Positions 45,760 to 58,221 of a DNA stretch of 64,000 nt are shown here, one piece after another; the first letter of the stretch is position 1, and every line of letters begins with the position of its first letter. The stretch is from the NCBI GenBank assembly GCA_963513935.1, contig OY740771.1:9515138-9579137 (forward strand), in the 5' to 3' direction. This DNA is from Aphrophora alni (taxonomy: Eukaryota > Arthropoda > Insecta > Hemiptera > Aphrophoridae). The position numbers and the translations under genes were made by a program. Under the pieces are notes generated by a model that was given only the letters and a program-made list of their open reading frames with translations, did no database searches and was not told where the DNA came from.

Positions 45760-46985
45760 CTCTGCGCTTGTGTGAGTGAAGCGACCCTTCGTTCAGCCGT
45801 ATTCCAGTACATCCAAAATGAGTGGACTGTTTGTAATCAAATTTGTTATTCAGACATATTTTCTCAAAATAATCTCAAATGAATTTGATAAAATTTTACT
45901 GAAATATAACTTCTAAAAATTAAAATTTGGTCTTCATCTCCACAAAACATCTCATAACTACGATTTTCATTTATGATAATTTTATGGCACAAACAAAGCA
46001 AGCTTAGGTTCTATTTAATTATATATTTTTTTCAGATTTACAAAAATTACAAAACGTTGTTGATAAGTGCTCTTCCATAGGAATACTTTACTCAGTAATA
46101 AAAAAAAATTACATTTTTGGAAGGTCCCTATAAATATTATTTTTGTTTGCTATTTGATGTTATTGGATATGTGAAAGAGTTAGTACAATGTTTTTACACA
46201 ATTGTATTACCTGTCTGTGTGTGTAAAGCGTTCTACCTAATTCTTGAAACAAAGCAAACAATACAGATTGTAAACAAAGAACTGCTGACTGGTGGGTGGT
46301 TGTATTTCCGCGTACAATACAGTGTAATATTTGCGGAGTTCTACAGTACAATTTGTATCTACTATCAAGTAAAAACTATAGTCGTTTACAAAAGTATGAA
46401 TACTCAACTTTGGACGTTAATAAAACAAATTAATAAGTTAACTCGAACAAATCCGATTATATTATAATTTTCCTATGTGGGTGCATTTTTATATCAACTT
46501 TCATCATGGTTTTGGGGTGTGATTATTTAGTTTCTGGTAGATAAAATACCACAAGTTCTTTCTGTCTATTATAATATATCAAAGAACACTATCTTCTTCA
46601 AACCTACTCTGTGCTCGTGAACCTCATCAGGAGCTGAGAAGATCCTTGTATGCCGGTTCCACAACTCTAAACACCTTCCACAGGATGAGCTTATAGCTGA
46701 AACACTACGATAAATGTTTATGTCTCGCTGCATGTGAAGGCCAGCGCCTTGATGATACCTGTCAAATCTCCAGTTGAGGAGGCCACCCGGTAGGCAGAAG
46801 ACGAGACGCAAGAAGAAGCGAAGTTTTGCTAAACAAAAATGTAGATTAGATTTAGTGGTTGCAAGAATCACCACAAACAGACTAACCTAACCTAACCTTT
46901 TTGTGGTGATTGCTATATAATATGTAACAATAACGTATGCCCCCCAAGCTTGGGTTTCTATTTGTTCTATATAGACAGAAAGTAT
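45760..46985. other. Unassigned DNA with a CCTAA-bearing hairpin
   Basis: At 46859-46912 ATCACCACAAA and TTTGTGGTGAT flank ACTAACCTAACCTAACC. The open frames 46117-46467 and 46569-46874 show no known motif. The reversed block from 24.3 kb lies at about 45776-45806. Confidence 0.4.
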
Positions 46986-46989
46986 GACT

Positions 46990-47240
46990 ATTATAGGAAT
47001 CCTTTACCTCCCCTCGTATGACTGGGCTTTTCACCACCGGCCTTCGCCCAAACGCAAAATTATCTGTATTACACTCTTCAAATTTTAGATCGGCTGGTCC
47101 TCACCTACACGCCAAGAGGGGCCATCTCTCTCATCTATTTTAATCAGGAAGCTATGCTTTTTAACCGACTAATCATCATTTGGAGATAGCCTCTGACCAA
47201 CCTTTTCCTGGTTCTCTTCCGGGCTCTCTCACAAGACTCT
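46990..47240 (-). pseudogene. Decayed LINE RNase H region
   Basis: The minus strand reads ..EECNTDNFAFGRRPVVKSP. It aligns with the RNase H signature CYTDGS, which is intact in the related fragment at 48230-48330. The flanking region is degenerate and nothing else of the element is readable. Confidence 0.35.
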
Positions 47241-47339
47241 AAATTTCTAATTATTTTACATTTAAAAACAACTCAAAGCCAAATACTATTGATGAAAACA
47301 TAGTTAATTTTTTCTTGTTTAAATGGCAAAAAGGCTCTC

Positions 47340-47545
47340 GGTAATTACCGCATTAAAAAAATTAAGAAGAAGCCCTCGAATACTCTAATGGCCTCAAGAG
47401 TTTGAAAAGAATAAAAGTTGGTCGAGAGAGACATGATAGGAAAGATAAAATAGAGGGTTCTAACCCAAGACTATATGAAAAATGTAGATCCAGCTAGGGT
47501 TCTTGCTACACTCGTACTCACTATGTGTGAGCCCCTAAGGGTACA
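47340..47545 (+). repeat. Family S copy 14, plus
   Basis: CCCTCGAATACTCTAATGGC, TTGGTCGAGAGAGACATG, ATAGGAAAGATAAAATAGAG, GTAGATCCAGCTAGGG and GTGAGCCCCTAAGGG. Confidence 0.85.
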
Positions 47546-47934
47546 TACTGTTAAAAATTATCAAAAAATAGTTACAATCATAACAACAATAACAAAATAC
47601 CAAATTATCAATCTGCAGAGAACAGATCTTTACAATAAATAATAATGATAACGTGGCGTCGAGAAACACTTTTAAAATATGTAAAGTGCTTTAGATTTGA
47701 GCACCTACTTCAATTTGTTTTGACTTCCATAGTTTCTTTAAAGTCTTTGTCGACTATCTGTTCCTACATTCCACCTAACTGGTTGCTACAAGTAGTCTGC
47801 TGGTCTCTTTTCAGTAGTGCACCAATATTTACCAAATCAACAGATTTCAATTTAATTTCTACTCCAAAATGGTCATGAATCCACTAGTATAGTTTCAATT
47901 GTAGACGATGTTAGAGCTTCTGAAGCTGCTTGAC

Positions 47935-48160
47935 TGTTAAAGAGCAAGAACCAACACCATGTCCAAATTAGAAGAAGTATTGGAGGGGAATCCTCCTGAG
48001 AGCAGATGGGTTGGGAGACATAGAAACACATGGAGAAGTTTAGAGCATTTGAGAGAACATAAAGAGGGAGGTTGGTAATCGAGTACAGTGGAGGTCCTAT
48101 GTTCCAGGAGGGGTTACGTCTAGGTCTAGTGACTGGTTAAAAAATCCTCAACTTACTAAC
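47935..48160 (+). pseudogene. LINE ORF2 C-terminal tail fragment
   Basis: The open stretch KLEEVLEGNPPESRWVGRHR followed by NTW matches the closing '.LEG.PPG.R.VGRPR..W' block of insect non-LTR retrotransposons. No upstream reverse transcriptase. Truncated and inactive. Confidence 0.5.
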
Positions 48161-48229
48161 TCTTCTTGTCCGGAGGACCACCATAATATTGTATAGACCT
48201 CTTATTGGTTAATAGTAGTATATTTTCCC

Positions 48230-48330
48230 AAATGAAATGTCATCTCCAGCTCTTACCTGTTTCGCTCCCTTGCCCTCAAGCCTAGAACCATCTGTATAAC
48301 ACATCGCAAATCTCAAAATTCCCTAAAGGT
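48230..48330 (-). pseudogene. LINE RNase H fragment
   Basis: The minus strand reads FAMCYTDGSRLEGKGAKQ. YTDGS contains the first catalytic Asp of RNase H, as found after the reverse transcriptase in Jockey/I-type elements. The rest of the domain is missing or broken, and a stop lies seven codons before it. Confidence 0.6.
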
Positions 48331-48385
48331 TTGTGGGTTCACCTCGACGAACTTTTCAAATCTTTATAAAGCTACACATCGATCC

Positions 48386-48393
48386 ACTCTCTC

Positions 48394-48484
<91 letters not shown>

Positions 48485-48498
48485 CTCTCTCTCTCTCT
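48386..48498. repeat. (CT)n microsatellite
   Basis: About 55 CT units with rare AT and GC interruptions. No family S sequence borders this one. Confidence 0.97.
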
Positions 48499-48499
48499 G

Positions 48500-50125
48500 A
48501 CAACATAGTTATATCTTGTATCATAGTTGCCTTTATGTCCATTCTGTGATAATTTCTACTGATTTGTATTCTAATAGCCAAAACAGGCGGCATGTCCTAA
48601 AGCACCTTCATTGCCGCAGTCACTATGAATGTTATAACCTCTGTGTACACAGGCATGTCTTTACGCTCTTTCAAGCTTCCATTTTTGGGGTAAACCGATG
48701 TAAAAATTGGAGCGAAGAGAGTGACTTATAACCATCCAGTCCCAATCGAGCACAAAGCGTGCCTTTGTAATTTTATTAGACGAGAATATAAAATGAAATC
48801 CTCAAATCAAACCAGACGTATTTAAGAGCTCTATAAAAAAACTGGACTAATTGCTATTGGAAGGCGCCAATCAAGATGTCTGGATTGGCGATGTTTTTAC
48901 TTAATTGGTCACATGTTGTAAGCTTAATGGTTTCGATTGATTGGCGAGCTGGATAATGTTCAAACTTTGTTTTTTTTAACCTTTTGAAATAAAATGTCTC
49001 ACTTTATGAGATTTATCGTCGTGGAAAAAACTAGTTAAAGAATGTTTATACTTCCAAGTTGATTAAGTTAACATAGTACCAACCCAGCCTTGTTTTTCAA
49101 TACAAATTGAATTTCAGACGAGTAAATACAGGAAGTCCAATACATCTGGAAACAGTCTCATAACTTTGGTTATATTATAGATGAAACAAACGGCGTTTAA
49201 AAGGTAATTACGTGATGTATAGGGTGGGTCAAAACTCTGGTAACAAAATCAGCATGTTGAAATAATTTACAAAACATAAATTTTTCCATATTTTATAAAT
49301 TAAACCGCATTTTTCGTTTTATTTAAACGCACTTTAGGAATTTTTTTATAGCGTCTTCAACATAATTCACCAAATTAGATAGAATTTTTTATTTTACAAG
49401 TAATGTTACCAACCTCACCTTTCTGCTATGATAAATAGCGAAGTGTTTGTCAAAATTATTGTAATTTCGAATCCCAACCTTACAAGAAAATGTGAAATTC
49501 GTTTAGTTACGAGATTCGGCCAGGACGAGTTACTGACACGAGCGTAGCCTTCTCCACTTTAGAGCTTCGACGCCACTGATATGACGAATCGAGTGGCGAC
49601 TCTATTATACCATGTGTCCAAAAAGTCCCACCCCCCTCTTATTTTTTTTTATTAATGGAAATAGACAGATTTGCTTTGGGGAAAGTTTAGATAACCAAAG
49701 GAGGAGTTTTTGAAGTATCAACATTTTCAACCCTTACCCCCAAAATAGGGTAGTTTGGGGGTAAGTCAAGAATTTGAAATAGCAACCCCTATTGAGTAAT
49801 ACCTCATTTTAAAGGTCTTTTCAAAATAAGAATAATGGCGCAAACCAAGAGGTCTCTAAGTTCATCTTACCCAACATAGCAACCAATCGAATTGGTGAAT
49901 GTTAAACTACAAACTCCGGTTGTTTTTATTACATTACAAACTGCTCTATGTTGGTAAAATGATGGTAAGAGCCTTACATTGGTTTTTTAGCTCATATTAA
50001 GTTCTTGAAATGGCTACTTTTTGGCAGAAATAGATTCTGGACTCAAAAGCTTGTTGTACATTTCGTAACATTTCTGGTCTAATTATTAACGTAAAATTTA
50101 CAATTCAATTGGTCGCTATGTTCAA
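48500..50125. other. Unassigned A+T-rich DNA
   Basis: GTATAGGGTGGGTCAAAACT near 49217 and CCATGTGTCCAAAAAGTCCC near 49608 look like transposon ends but were not matched as a pair. No gene. Confidence 0.4.
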
Positions 50126-50129
50126 TAAT

Positions 50130-50410
50130 GTCCCAAATTTCACCAGGCTGTATATGTAAAAATAAGAAAAAAAAATCCAATAAACGAAAGTGCGTAGTCC
50201 AAAAATGCTTAGTTTTCGAATTATCTGCCATGTTGTTTTTTACCAAACATTTAATATATTTGGAAATAGAAAAGATATTGAACTCAAAATTGCCGTACAT
50301 ATTTGTTACGTAACCTTTTACCCCTGTAAAAAAAACAAAAAAACCGTTATTTTGTATATTTCAAAATGGCGTTATCTTATCATAAAATTTCAAGATACAA
50401 AAAAAGTTAA
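50130..50410 (+). repeat. Left arm of a large inverted repeat pair
   Basis: CCCAAATTTCACCAGGCT, AATGCTTAGTTTTCGAATTA, TTTGGAAATAGAAAAGATAT and TGAACT are mirrored at 51640-51920. The arms are diverged, with many differences. Confidence 0.8.
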
Positions 50411-50534
50411 TTTTTTAATGACAAACAAAACAGTTTTATTATATTTTTTCATAGCTCAAAAGATTTAACCAAGTTATCGTCTAAAAATTAAAAACATAAT
50501 TCGTCGGTAGTGTCTACATTACATTGCTGTGTAT

Positions 50535-50665
50535 AAATAAATATCGAGCTTGATTTGTGAGATAATATTATGTAGAACAAAAACTCGAACACAAGATCTC
50601 ACAAAAATTTGGTTTATTTAATCAAACGCGTTTCAACGACAAAGTCGCCATCCTCAATCAACGTT
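50535..50665 (-). repeat. Hairpin-tail family H, minus copy
   Basis: The reverse complement reads GAGGATGGCGACTTTGTCGT then TGAAACGCG. It continues TTTTTGTGAGATCTTGTGTT and TCTCACAAATCAAGCTC, matching 62795-62935. Confidence 0.75.
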
Positions 50666-51000
50666 TATAGTTTTGATTCCACCACCGGTTTTAGAAAGAA
50701 AAGAAAAGAAAAGAGAAAAAAATGTCGCATGACCGCCTTCTCATTACAACTTTCAAGTCGATTCCTAAATCTTTAATCTAGTGATATCTCAAAAACGGTA
50801 AATTATTTTCTAGTTTGACTCGTCCACTATTTAAATAAAATAATAAATGACTCCTACATCTTAGACCTTAGAGAGTGATCCCCTAAAATTTCCAAACACA
50901 AAAAAAGTGAGTGGGTTTACATTATTTATAATGGGTGGTATTGGTTAAATAAAAAAAATCTGATATAAAATGTACAAAAATTAGGACTGGAAGTGACCAA

Positions 51001-51155
51001 CACGTTCACTGCTGAAAAATAAGTATATACCATCTCCTATGGCTAAAATTTTTTATGTCAATTCATTTCAGTTGGTCTGGCGCCGACTTTTGTCGGCGCG
51101 CGCCTCATGGCAGCGCTAGCGACGCCGACTAAAGTCGGCGCGAGCATCCAACGTG
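51001..51155 (-). mobile_element. piggyBac-like MITE, second copy
   Basis: Reverse complement of 11669-11823 with the same terminal CACGTTCACTGC and GCCGAC hairpins. TTAA is no longer present at either border (CCAA and TTTT), so it is older or was moved with its surroundings. Confidence 0.75.
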
Positions 51156-51639
51156 TTTTAAAGCCACGCTGTATATGATGCAGTAAACATAGACGCAATA
51201 TACAATTACAAAGTACGCAATCACGCTACCACAAAAGTTTACTTTGTATTTAAATTGATTCTGTGTGGTTTTATATATTCTTTACATATTGATAACGCTT
51301 CTGTTATATAAGTCAAAAACAATGTATTATTAGATTGGTATTACTGCAACCGTATTATTAATAAACCTCTAGAATTACTTTGTGGTAATTTTATTGTAGA
51401 AAGTTGAAAGAAAGAAGTATATTGGCGCCAATATAGGCCTACTGTGTAATACAAACTGATCCTGTAAGTGTAGTGCCCAAAAATTGGTTTTGGTAAGTTT
51501 GTTGAAAATCGTTGTTACACAGGTTTTGTATTATATACAACGACCAAGAAATTATGTTTTCAGTTATGGGGGGGGACTGTTTTGTTTCTCATTAAAAATT
51601 TTTTTTTTGTTTTCCTGAATTTCTTTTTTAAAATTTTTG

Positions 51640-51920
51640 GTTTTTTGAGATATTTGACATTACAAACTTTAAATTTCAGCCATTTTGAAAATATAGAAAA
51701 GTACCTTATGGTTTTTTGAACATGGTAAAAAGTTACATAAAAAATATGTGCACCGAATTCAAGTTCAATATCTTTTCTATTTCCAAAGTTTCCAAAGTGT
51801 TTAGTAAAAATAAATAAATTGGTGGATAATTCGAAAACTAAGCATTTTACGGAGTTATGTGTTTTGGATTTTTTTCCTTCTTATTTTCACCTATAGAATA
51901 GCCTCGTGAAATTTGGGGCA
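51640..51920 (-). repeat. Right arm of the large inverted repeat pair
   Basis: Mirror of 50130-50410. About 1.2 kb containing the family H and piggyBac-like copies lies between the arms. Confidence 0.8.
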
Positions 51921-52079
51921 ATAACTTTTCTATCGCTAAGAAAGTCAAATTTAATTCGGCGAATTGTAGCGCGCCTCGCAAAATTCCGCGATGTTCTGAC
52001 TGCGATCAAATTTTGGAATTTTGGACTTATACGTACAATCAAATTCGAAGTACTGAAGGAGGAGGGGGGGTTTCCTCGC

Positions 52080-52290
52080 TTGTTGTTTATAGATTGAAAA
52101 CCTGTCGGTCATCATCGCCTTATAATAATAAACATAAAATAAAACCCCTAGTCCTGGAATACTCTAGTTGCGTCATGGTTGGAGACCTGATGGGAAAGAT
52201 GAAAAAGACGGATCTAACCGAAACTACATGTGAAAAGGTGTAGATCCAGCTAAGCTCCCTCGGGATGCCAAACACGTACTTCCAAGCCTT
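52080..52290 (+). repeat. Family S copy 15, plus
   Basis: GGTCATCATCGCCTTATAAT, CCTGGAATACTCTAGTTGCG, CTGATGGGAAAGATGAAA, GTAGATCCAGCTAAG and CTCGGGATGCCA. Confidence 0.8.
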
Positions 52291-52299
52291 TGAAGAAGG

Positions 52300-55200
52300 T
52301 CAAAGAGTAAATCTAGATTCAATAATGTCAATGAGTTACAATTGTGTAACCCTTAGACTTGTTTTGTTATTAGTAAAAATATTTAAACGGGATTAATCCG
52401 TGTTGAGCTTAGAACGGCTTTTTTTACTATTATTTAGAGAAAGTCTGGGATGCGTCAACAATTTTATGTCAAGTTTTTTTAGTTAATATTTCTTACAAGA
52501 CGGTAAGACTTACTGGGATTTCGTAAGTGGAGTAAATTTATCGGAGCGTCCGTCACGTCACGCGAAAATCGTCACGATAATGATTTAAATGGTTTTAAAA
52601 TGTATTCATTAAGGGAAAACGTATCCAAACTCAACCAGTACGTAAAATTCCCTCCCTCCATTTATACCATCTTCCAAAAAATTCGAAAGTCACTCTGCTC
52701 TTTTTTAAAATGTGAAAAATTTTCCCTTCTTAATTTTGACTCTTTTACATAAAATTTCTACACATATCCAACCAATTTTGATAAACCCCCCCCCCCCATT
52801 TTGACAGCTTTCGAAAAAGTTTCTAAACCCACCCAACCTATTTGTAAAAAATACCCCTCCCCCTCTTTTTGGCCTTTCTGATACCACCCAACCCATTTTG
52901 TATTCCCTTCCATCGCGTGTAGTAACCTACACCCATTTTGAGGTCCCTAAGTTCTAAATAGTGGTTTTTAACAGTCGTTATACAGCCCAAAACGTAAGGA
53001 TTGATTTTAATGAAATTTGGTGTGTGGGGATTTCTTGAGATTTTTATTTCTTGATTTTTCGAAACTAATAATTTTGTAGTGGCTGCCATAACAAAAACAC
53101 AAAATTACGATTTTCTCAAAATTGGCTACACCGATTTTGATCAAATTTCGCTCAAGTGTAGCCTCTAAGGACTCAAAACAATTATCATGAACATGACAAC
53201 TACCAAACTGAGACATTTTTGTGGCGATTAGTCTAGTTTCGTTTTTGGAATAGGAAGTGAAGAAGTTTGTGCAATATTTTTGCATCTTTTATTAACCTAA
53301 ATACGAAATCAAAACGTAGCTAAATCGTTTCCTTACACCCTAATACGTAAATTAGCTCCATTTCATTGAAATCCTACGACTAGTTTTCAAAATAAAACAC
53401 AGTCCTACAATAATTGCTAACAAATTTTTAACGATTACTAGGTAATTTAACTTCATATATAAGTTGCTTCTAATGGAATTATAATCCAAGATGGATGCTC
53501 AGCTATGTGGTGTCATGATAAACTTATCGGAGGAATTTTTTTCAAACGTTTAAAGTGCACTAAACACCTCTACCACTTGAAGAAAGTGTTGGGTAAATGT
53601 GCACTTTAGCCTGCAAAGAAAAGTAGAAATATTATGAAAGCAAGAAAAGTAGTAGATAAGTGGTTTTATACAACCTTTACCATTTAAATAAATAAGTGTT
53701 GGATAAAACATATTTTGCAGGATATACTGGGATTTATTTCATGATTTTGTCGTTTAGAAAATTGCAAATTAAACTTGGAAAGAGAATTTTTATTTGGGAA
53801 AAACTAAATGTTGTAATCTTTTCTATTGACTCTGTTCGAGATGATTGAGTCAATTAAACCACCAAATGAAATAAAATAACTTTTTCGACAAAATACATTT
53901 TATTTGATGACGTTTTAATGACTAATACATCATTCTTAGTTGTTACACTGAACTATGACTGGCAAGGCCAATGCTTCACACATATGTCATTTGAAAAGTT
54001 AGTATCATTGTGGTAGTTTTTAAATTTTGGTTTATTTAGAATAATTTTGATAAAATATATAAAATTTGACAATTTCATCTCCTCTCATATATAATTTACG
54101 TAGTCAAAGTTTAAAAAACTAAAGGAAAATAGCAATAAAGTTTAATTATTCAGTTTTGATTAACTAAGACTAGGCCCATCTCAGACGTGAGCTCAGACTT
54201 ATTCTAAAACTAAAACAAAATAACGCCGATCGATGCCATCTAATTTCAAAGAAAACTCCAATAGTTTCCCACTGCTGATTTATTTGTCTTTATTATAATA
54301 TTAATAACTGTTACCAATTAAAAGTTGTGTATACAGAAACCTGTTCGCCCTGTCTGTACTCACAAAATGTGCATGTTAAGAAGTCTCTGACACGGTGCAC
54401 ATGAATTGGAGAAAATCTACAAACTTAGCTGAAACAAATTTGGATTTTATTATTTCTATTTTATTTAACCCAAACTTATAGTTTGTTCGAGATTACAATT
54501 TCGTGAAATTGTATATTCTTGAATCAGTTTAGGAATTTTAATATACAATTTAGACCAGTAAAATTAGCCAAATATCTTGAAAAATGTATTGTAATACGTT
54601 GCAAGATGCCACATGGACAAATCTATAGATTTAGTGATAAAGTATGTGGGATTTCAGGGGATCCAAATTTGATCATCTGGAACATTGTTTAAACAACGGT
54701 TTTATGTGCAGAAATCGGGGGGGGGGGAATCAGTTTATTTTAACATAGTTTAAAGACTATTTACAATGGGTATTTCAAGTTTGGTTCACAATTAGAATAC
54801 TCAAAAACGGTTAATTTGAGATCTGGAAAGTTAAAATCTGTTAATAATTTGTTGTCTGTGATTTAACTTAGGTTCAATTTTGGCCAAGGCACATGACTGA
54901 TCTTTCATTAAGAGATTCAACAATATTCGCCTGATGTTATAACTTTCTTTTCTTAATAATATTTTTTTTTTTAAAGAGAATTAATACAATTTTAGTTGAT
55001 ATTGGAAACAAACGAAAAACAAGTTTTAAGATTACTGTACAGTTGAAAGTTAGTTAAACTTGAATAACAACAGGTAATTTCAAATTTGAATAGAAACGAA
55101 TCAAAAAACAAATGTACAACTTTTACAAATTTTTTTTAAATTAGTTATTCTAATTTCATAATTGATTTTTAGAAATATCTGGTTATCAGTAGAGCTGGAC
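52300..55200. other. Unassigned DNA
   Basis: 52640-52960 is a pyrimidine-rich stretch with repeated C-runs and CCCATTTT. GACTGGCAAGGCCAATGCTT at about 53957 resembles 2208. A G-run lies near 54719. TACACCGATTTTGATCAAAT at about 53127 recurs near 62185. No gene recognised. Confidence 0.4.
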
Positions 55201-55208
55201 TTCCTCTT

Positions 55209-55748
55209 TTAATGATTCAGGCCTGGCGGAATACAAAGTAAAAGTCTGATTGCTTCGGAAAAGATCGCGGCGTACCAGAAGTGGATGTAGATTACGACGC
55301 CAAATATTTTCCAGGGCTGCAAACTCACTACCAGAATACAAATTAAAAGTCTGATTGCTTCGGAAAAGATCGCGGCGTACCAGAAGTGGATGTAGATTAC
55401 GACGCTAAATATTTTCCAGGGCTGCAAACTCTCTACCAGAATACAAATTAAAAGTCTGATTGCTTCGGAAAAGATCGCGGCGTACCAGAAGTGGATGTAG
55501 ATTACGACGCCAAATATTTTCCAGGGCTGCAAACTCACTACCAGAATACAAATTAAAAGTCTGATTGCTTCGGGAAAGATCGCGGCGTACCAGAAATGGA
55601 TGTAGATTACGACGCTAAATATTTTCCAGGGCTGCAAACTCACTACCAGAATACAAATTAAAAGTCTGATTGCTTCGGAAAAGATCGCGGCGTACCAGAA
55701 GTGGGGGTAGACTACGACGCCAAATATTTTCCAGGGCTGCAAACTCAC
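55209..55748 (-). CDS. Open frame across a 105-bp tandem repeat, doubtful gene
   Basis: 180 codons remain open because the repeat is exactly 35 codons long. Each 35-residue unit reads SLQPWKIFxVVIYIHFWYAA then a SEAIRLLICILV-type hydrophobic stretch, which would suit membrane spans. Differences between units include both silent (H codon) and replacement changes (G/S, S/P, V/E), so selection on the protein is not evident. No start context or splice sites. Most likely a by-product of the minisatellite. Confidence 0.15.
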   Translation of the reverse strand: MSLQPWKIFGVVVYPHFWYAAIFSEAIRLLICILVVSLQPWKIFSVVIYIHFWYAAIFPEAIRLLICILVVSLQPWKIFGVVIYIHFWYAAIFSEAIRLLICILVESLQPWKIFSVVIYIHFWYAAIFSEAIRLLICILVVSLQPWKIFGVVIYIHFWYAAIFSEAIRLLLCIPPGLNH

Positions 55749-55764
55749 TACCAGAATACAAATT
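55230..55764. repeat. Minisatellite, five 105-bp units
   Basis: Units begin GAATACAAATTAAAAGTCTG at 55230, 55334, 55439, 55544 and 55649, with a partial sixth. They are nearly identical; GACGCC and GACGCT variants alternate between units. Confidence 0.97.
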
Positions 55765-56117
55765 AACTATACTGATCTAACTGATTAGTCTAGACTGATT
55801 AAGTAACCATAATACACCTGCGTCTTCTACGATGCCCCACCTTATAAAACACTAAAATATTCTTTCTTTTCTTACACACACAAACTTCTAACAATTTGAT
55901 CCAAAAATCAAAAAAAAATTCTTCTCCCATTACTGCAGCCAGTGATTTATTTCAGGTGCTGCAAAACCATAGAAGTTGAACCTCGTCTGGTCTATTACAG
56001 CGAGATATCTGCCTAGTTGTGTACAGCAGTATCACTGTACTGTATCTCTACACCTAGTGTGCACAATGTGGCAACACGATGCTGTCTACAGACAAAATAT
56101 GCACTGCCCTGATATCT

Positions 56118-57165
56118 ACAGTATCCTCAAGGTGGGAATGTGTCTGGGGTGGAGAGGAAAAGAGGGGGCCCCCACACTTCGTTTGTTTTCAGCGGTACAA
56201 CACCAATAAAAAATATAGACCTCAAATGCTTCTGTGTAAACGCCGACTCTGCTTTCCTTTCTTTTATCGGTGTAAATAAGAATAAAAAGTTTACAAAATT
56301 AAACTTTTAAGAATTAACTTGCACTTAAACTTTAAGGGTACGAACAGACCAAGTGGGTCGCGGTGGATGCTACTAGTTAAGTCGCGGTCGATGTCGACAG
56401 CACATAGCAAGGAGGTTACCTGCACTGCTCAGTCGAGCTAGGACCACTGTCAAGTGAAGTAGTTTGATGAAATTTGAATGACAAAAAGATTGTGCTATTG
56501 CGATGTTGTGTGAGTCAAGTGATAATAGTGATGAAATGTCAGCTGTCACCAAGTGGTGGCTGATAGGTAATATACCCACAATACCAGTGAGCTGTACAAT
56601 TGTTATCAGATCTTCCTTCATATTTAGCACTTGAAATTCAAAAAGGAACTTATTACGCAAAAGAGATTATGGAAAGCAACTAGAGTACCCTAGCGCACGG
56701 AATGACAGACGCCAGACGGAATGACAGAAGCGTCTATGCGAGCTGCTTTGGAGGGGGATGGCAACTTGGCATTGAACGCACCAATCACAGGGAAGCATCC
56801 TTGTAGACCGCGCAGTAGGCATACATGTAAAAACAAACTCATTTGATTTTCAAAAGCATCGATGTAAACCTCCTGGATGGCATCGCGCTAAACCTCCACC
56901 GCGACCTTACCTGCTCTGTTCTCTTCCATTCACTATAATGTGTTTGTTTTACATGGATGTCGTCATCGAGCGCGACTTAACTAGTAGCATCCACCGCGAC
57001 CCACTTGTTCTGTTCGTACCCTAAGAATTAAATGTAGCTAAGCAGTAATTTGTGTACCTAGTTTTCTTGGAATGGAGTGTACCGTCAAGTCAGGCTGGGG
57101 AAACAAGTAGAAGGGAGGACACGCCCATTACACCAGACACACTCCTAGTCTGAGGCTACTTTACG
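56118..57165 (+). repeat. R1 copy split by a Harbinger-like MITE
   Basis: R1 runs from ACAGTATCCTCAAGGTGGGA to CACTTAAACTTTAA, and resumes at TAAGAATTAAATGTAGCTAA through to GAGGCTACTTTAC. The break is exactly at the MITE. Confidence 0.9.
56336..57021. mobile_element. PIF/Harbinger-like MITE, 686 bp
   Basis: TAA flanks both ends (56333-56335 and 57022-57024), the 3-bp duplication typical of Harbinger. The TIR GGGTACGAACAGA.CAAGTG continues for about 58 bp with few mismatches, and GCGGTGGATGCTACTAGTTA is shared by both ends. The interior has G+C-richer parts and no recognisable transposase or Myb-like protein, so it is non-autonomous. Confidence 0.9.
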
Positions 57166-57169
57166 GGCC

Positions 57170-58215
57170 CAGTTGTCCGTCTGGGCGTACCGTCTTTTCT
57201 GAGATCCATGATACCAGTTTTATTATGTCAAGTCATGTGATGAATACCTTCATTACATTTTCGATACGACAACAAATACACACAGTAATGGGTTGATGCT
57301 ATTGGGTGTACAATAAAGACAGGAAGTAATGATAGTGAAGCGGAAAAGGTTATGTTTGTGCGTGTAATTACAATGTTAATGTAAAGCATTGTGAAATTAG
57401 GGTGGAGTCTCATTCATTGGTACCATTGTGAAATAGCTGTAGACAGTTCTCAAAATCAGATACACCGATTTCATTTATATTTAAGTGAAAGTAATTTCCA
57501 ACATGCAAAATCGTATACAATGAAAATTACAGTTCGTAAGTTTATAGGAAAATCAGAAATAAAAACCGGGTTGGTTCGGATCTTATTTAGACTTTTTGGT
57601 CAAAATTTCTCTGCACTGATTTTCAAATATTCCAACTTTTATTCATGGGTTCATTTCCTTTTTAAAACAGATAATTACAGAACCATCAATTTTTGGGGTA
57701 GATGTCGATTCAGTACAATTTATTATTATTTTTTAAATCATAATTTTGACTTTTGTTCGAATTTTATCCCTAATTTAGAGTTTTCATAATTTTTTTTTTT
57801 TTTTTTTTTAGGTTAAAATATCGCATACCAAATTTGACAAAAATCGATAAACTTGATTTGACCGTATTTTGACACATAAAACCGACATCATTAAAACAAG
57901 CAAAAAACTTTTAGTTTAAGGGAACCTCGTTTTTAGAACATCACATAATTTTCCCTATATTATGTGAAAAGTAACAGTTAATACAGTAGTATATTTCATC
58001 ACTAGTACCGAAAGTGGTCTTTTCCGGTACGGGATCGTGTATCGTGGAAATTCCATCAAAGACCGGAATAACACTTTAGTTACGAGTTATGAACGATACT
58101 TTTCATAACACTGTTAATAATTATAATAATAAAGGAAGTATAATTTTATCAACATAATATAATTACCACAAATATGTATAACTTTTTAACCAAACAGCAG
58201 GATTGTTTTTAATAA
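57170..58215. other. Unassigned A+T-rich DNA
   Basis: The 132-codon frame at 57391-57789 has repeat-like composition and no motif; it is not called as a gene. A T-run lies at 57790-57809. Confidence 0.45.
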
Positions 58216-58221
58216 ATGTAT

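Noticed and set aside
46117..46467. 116-codon open frame
   Set aside because: No recognisable domain and no splice or promoter context. Probably chance.
57391..57789. 132-codon open frame
   Set aside because: Long for A+T-rich DNA but without motif, start context, splice signals or composition shift. It lies in repeat-like sequence.
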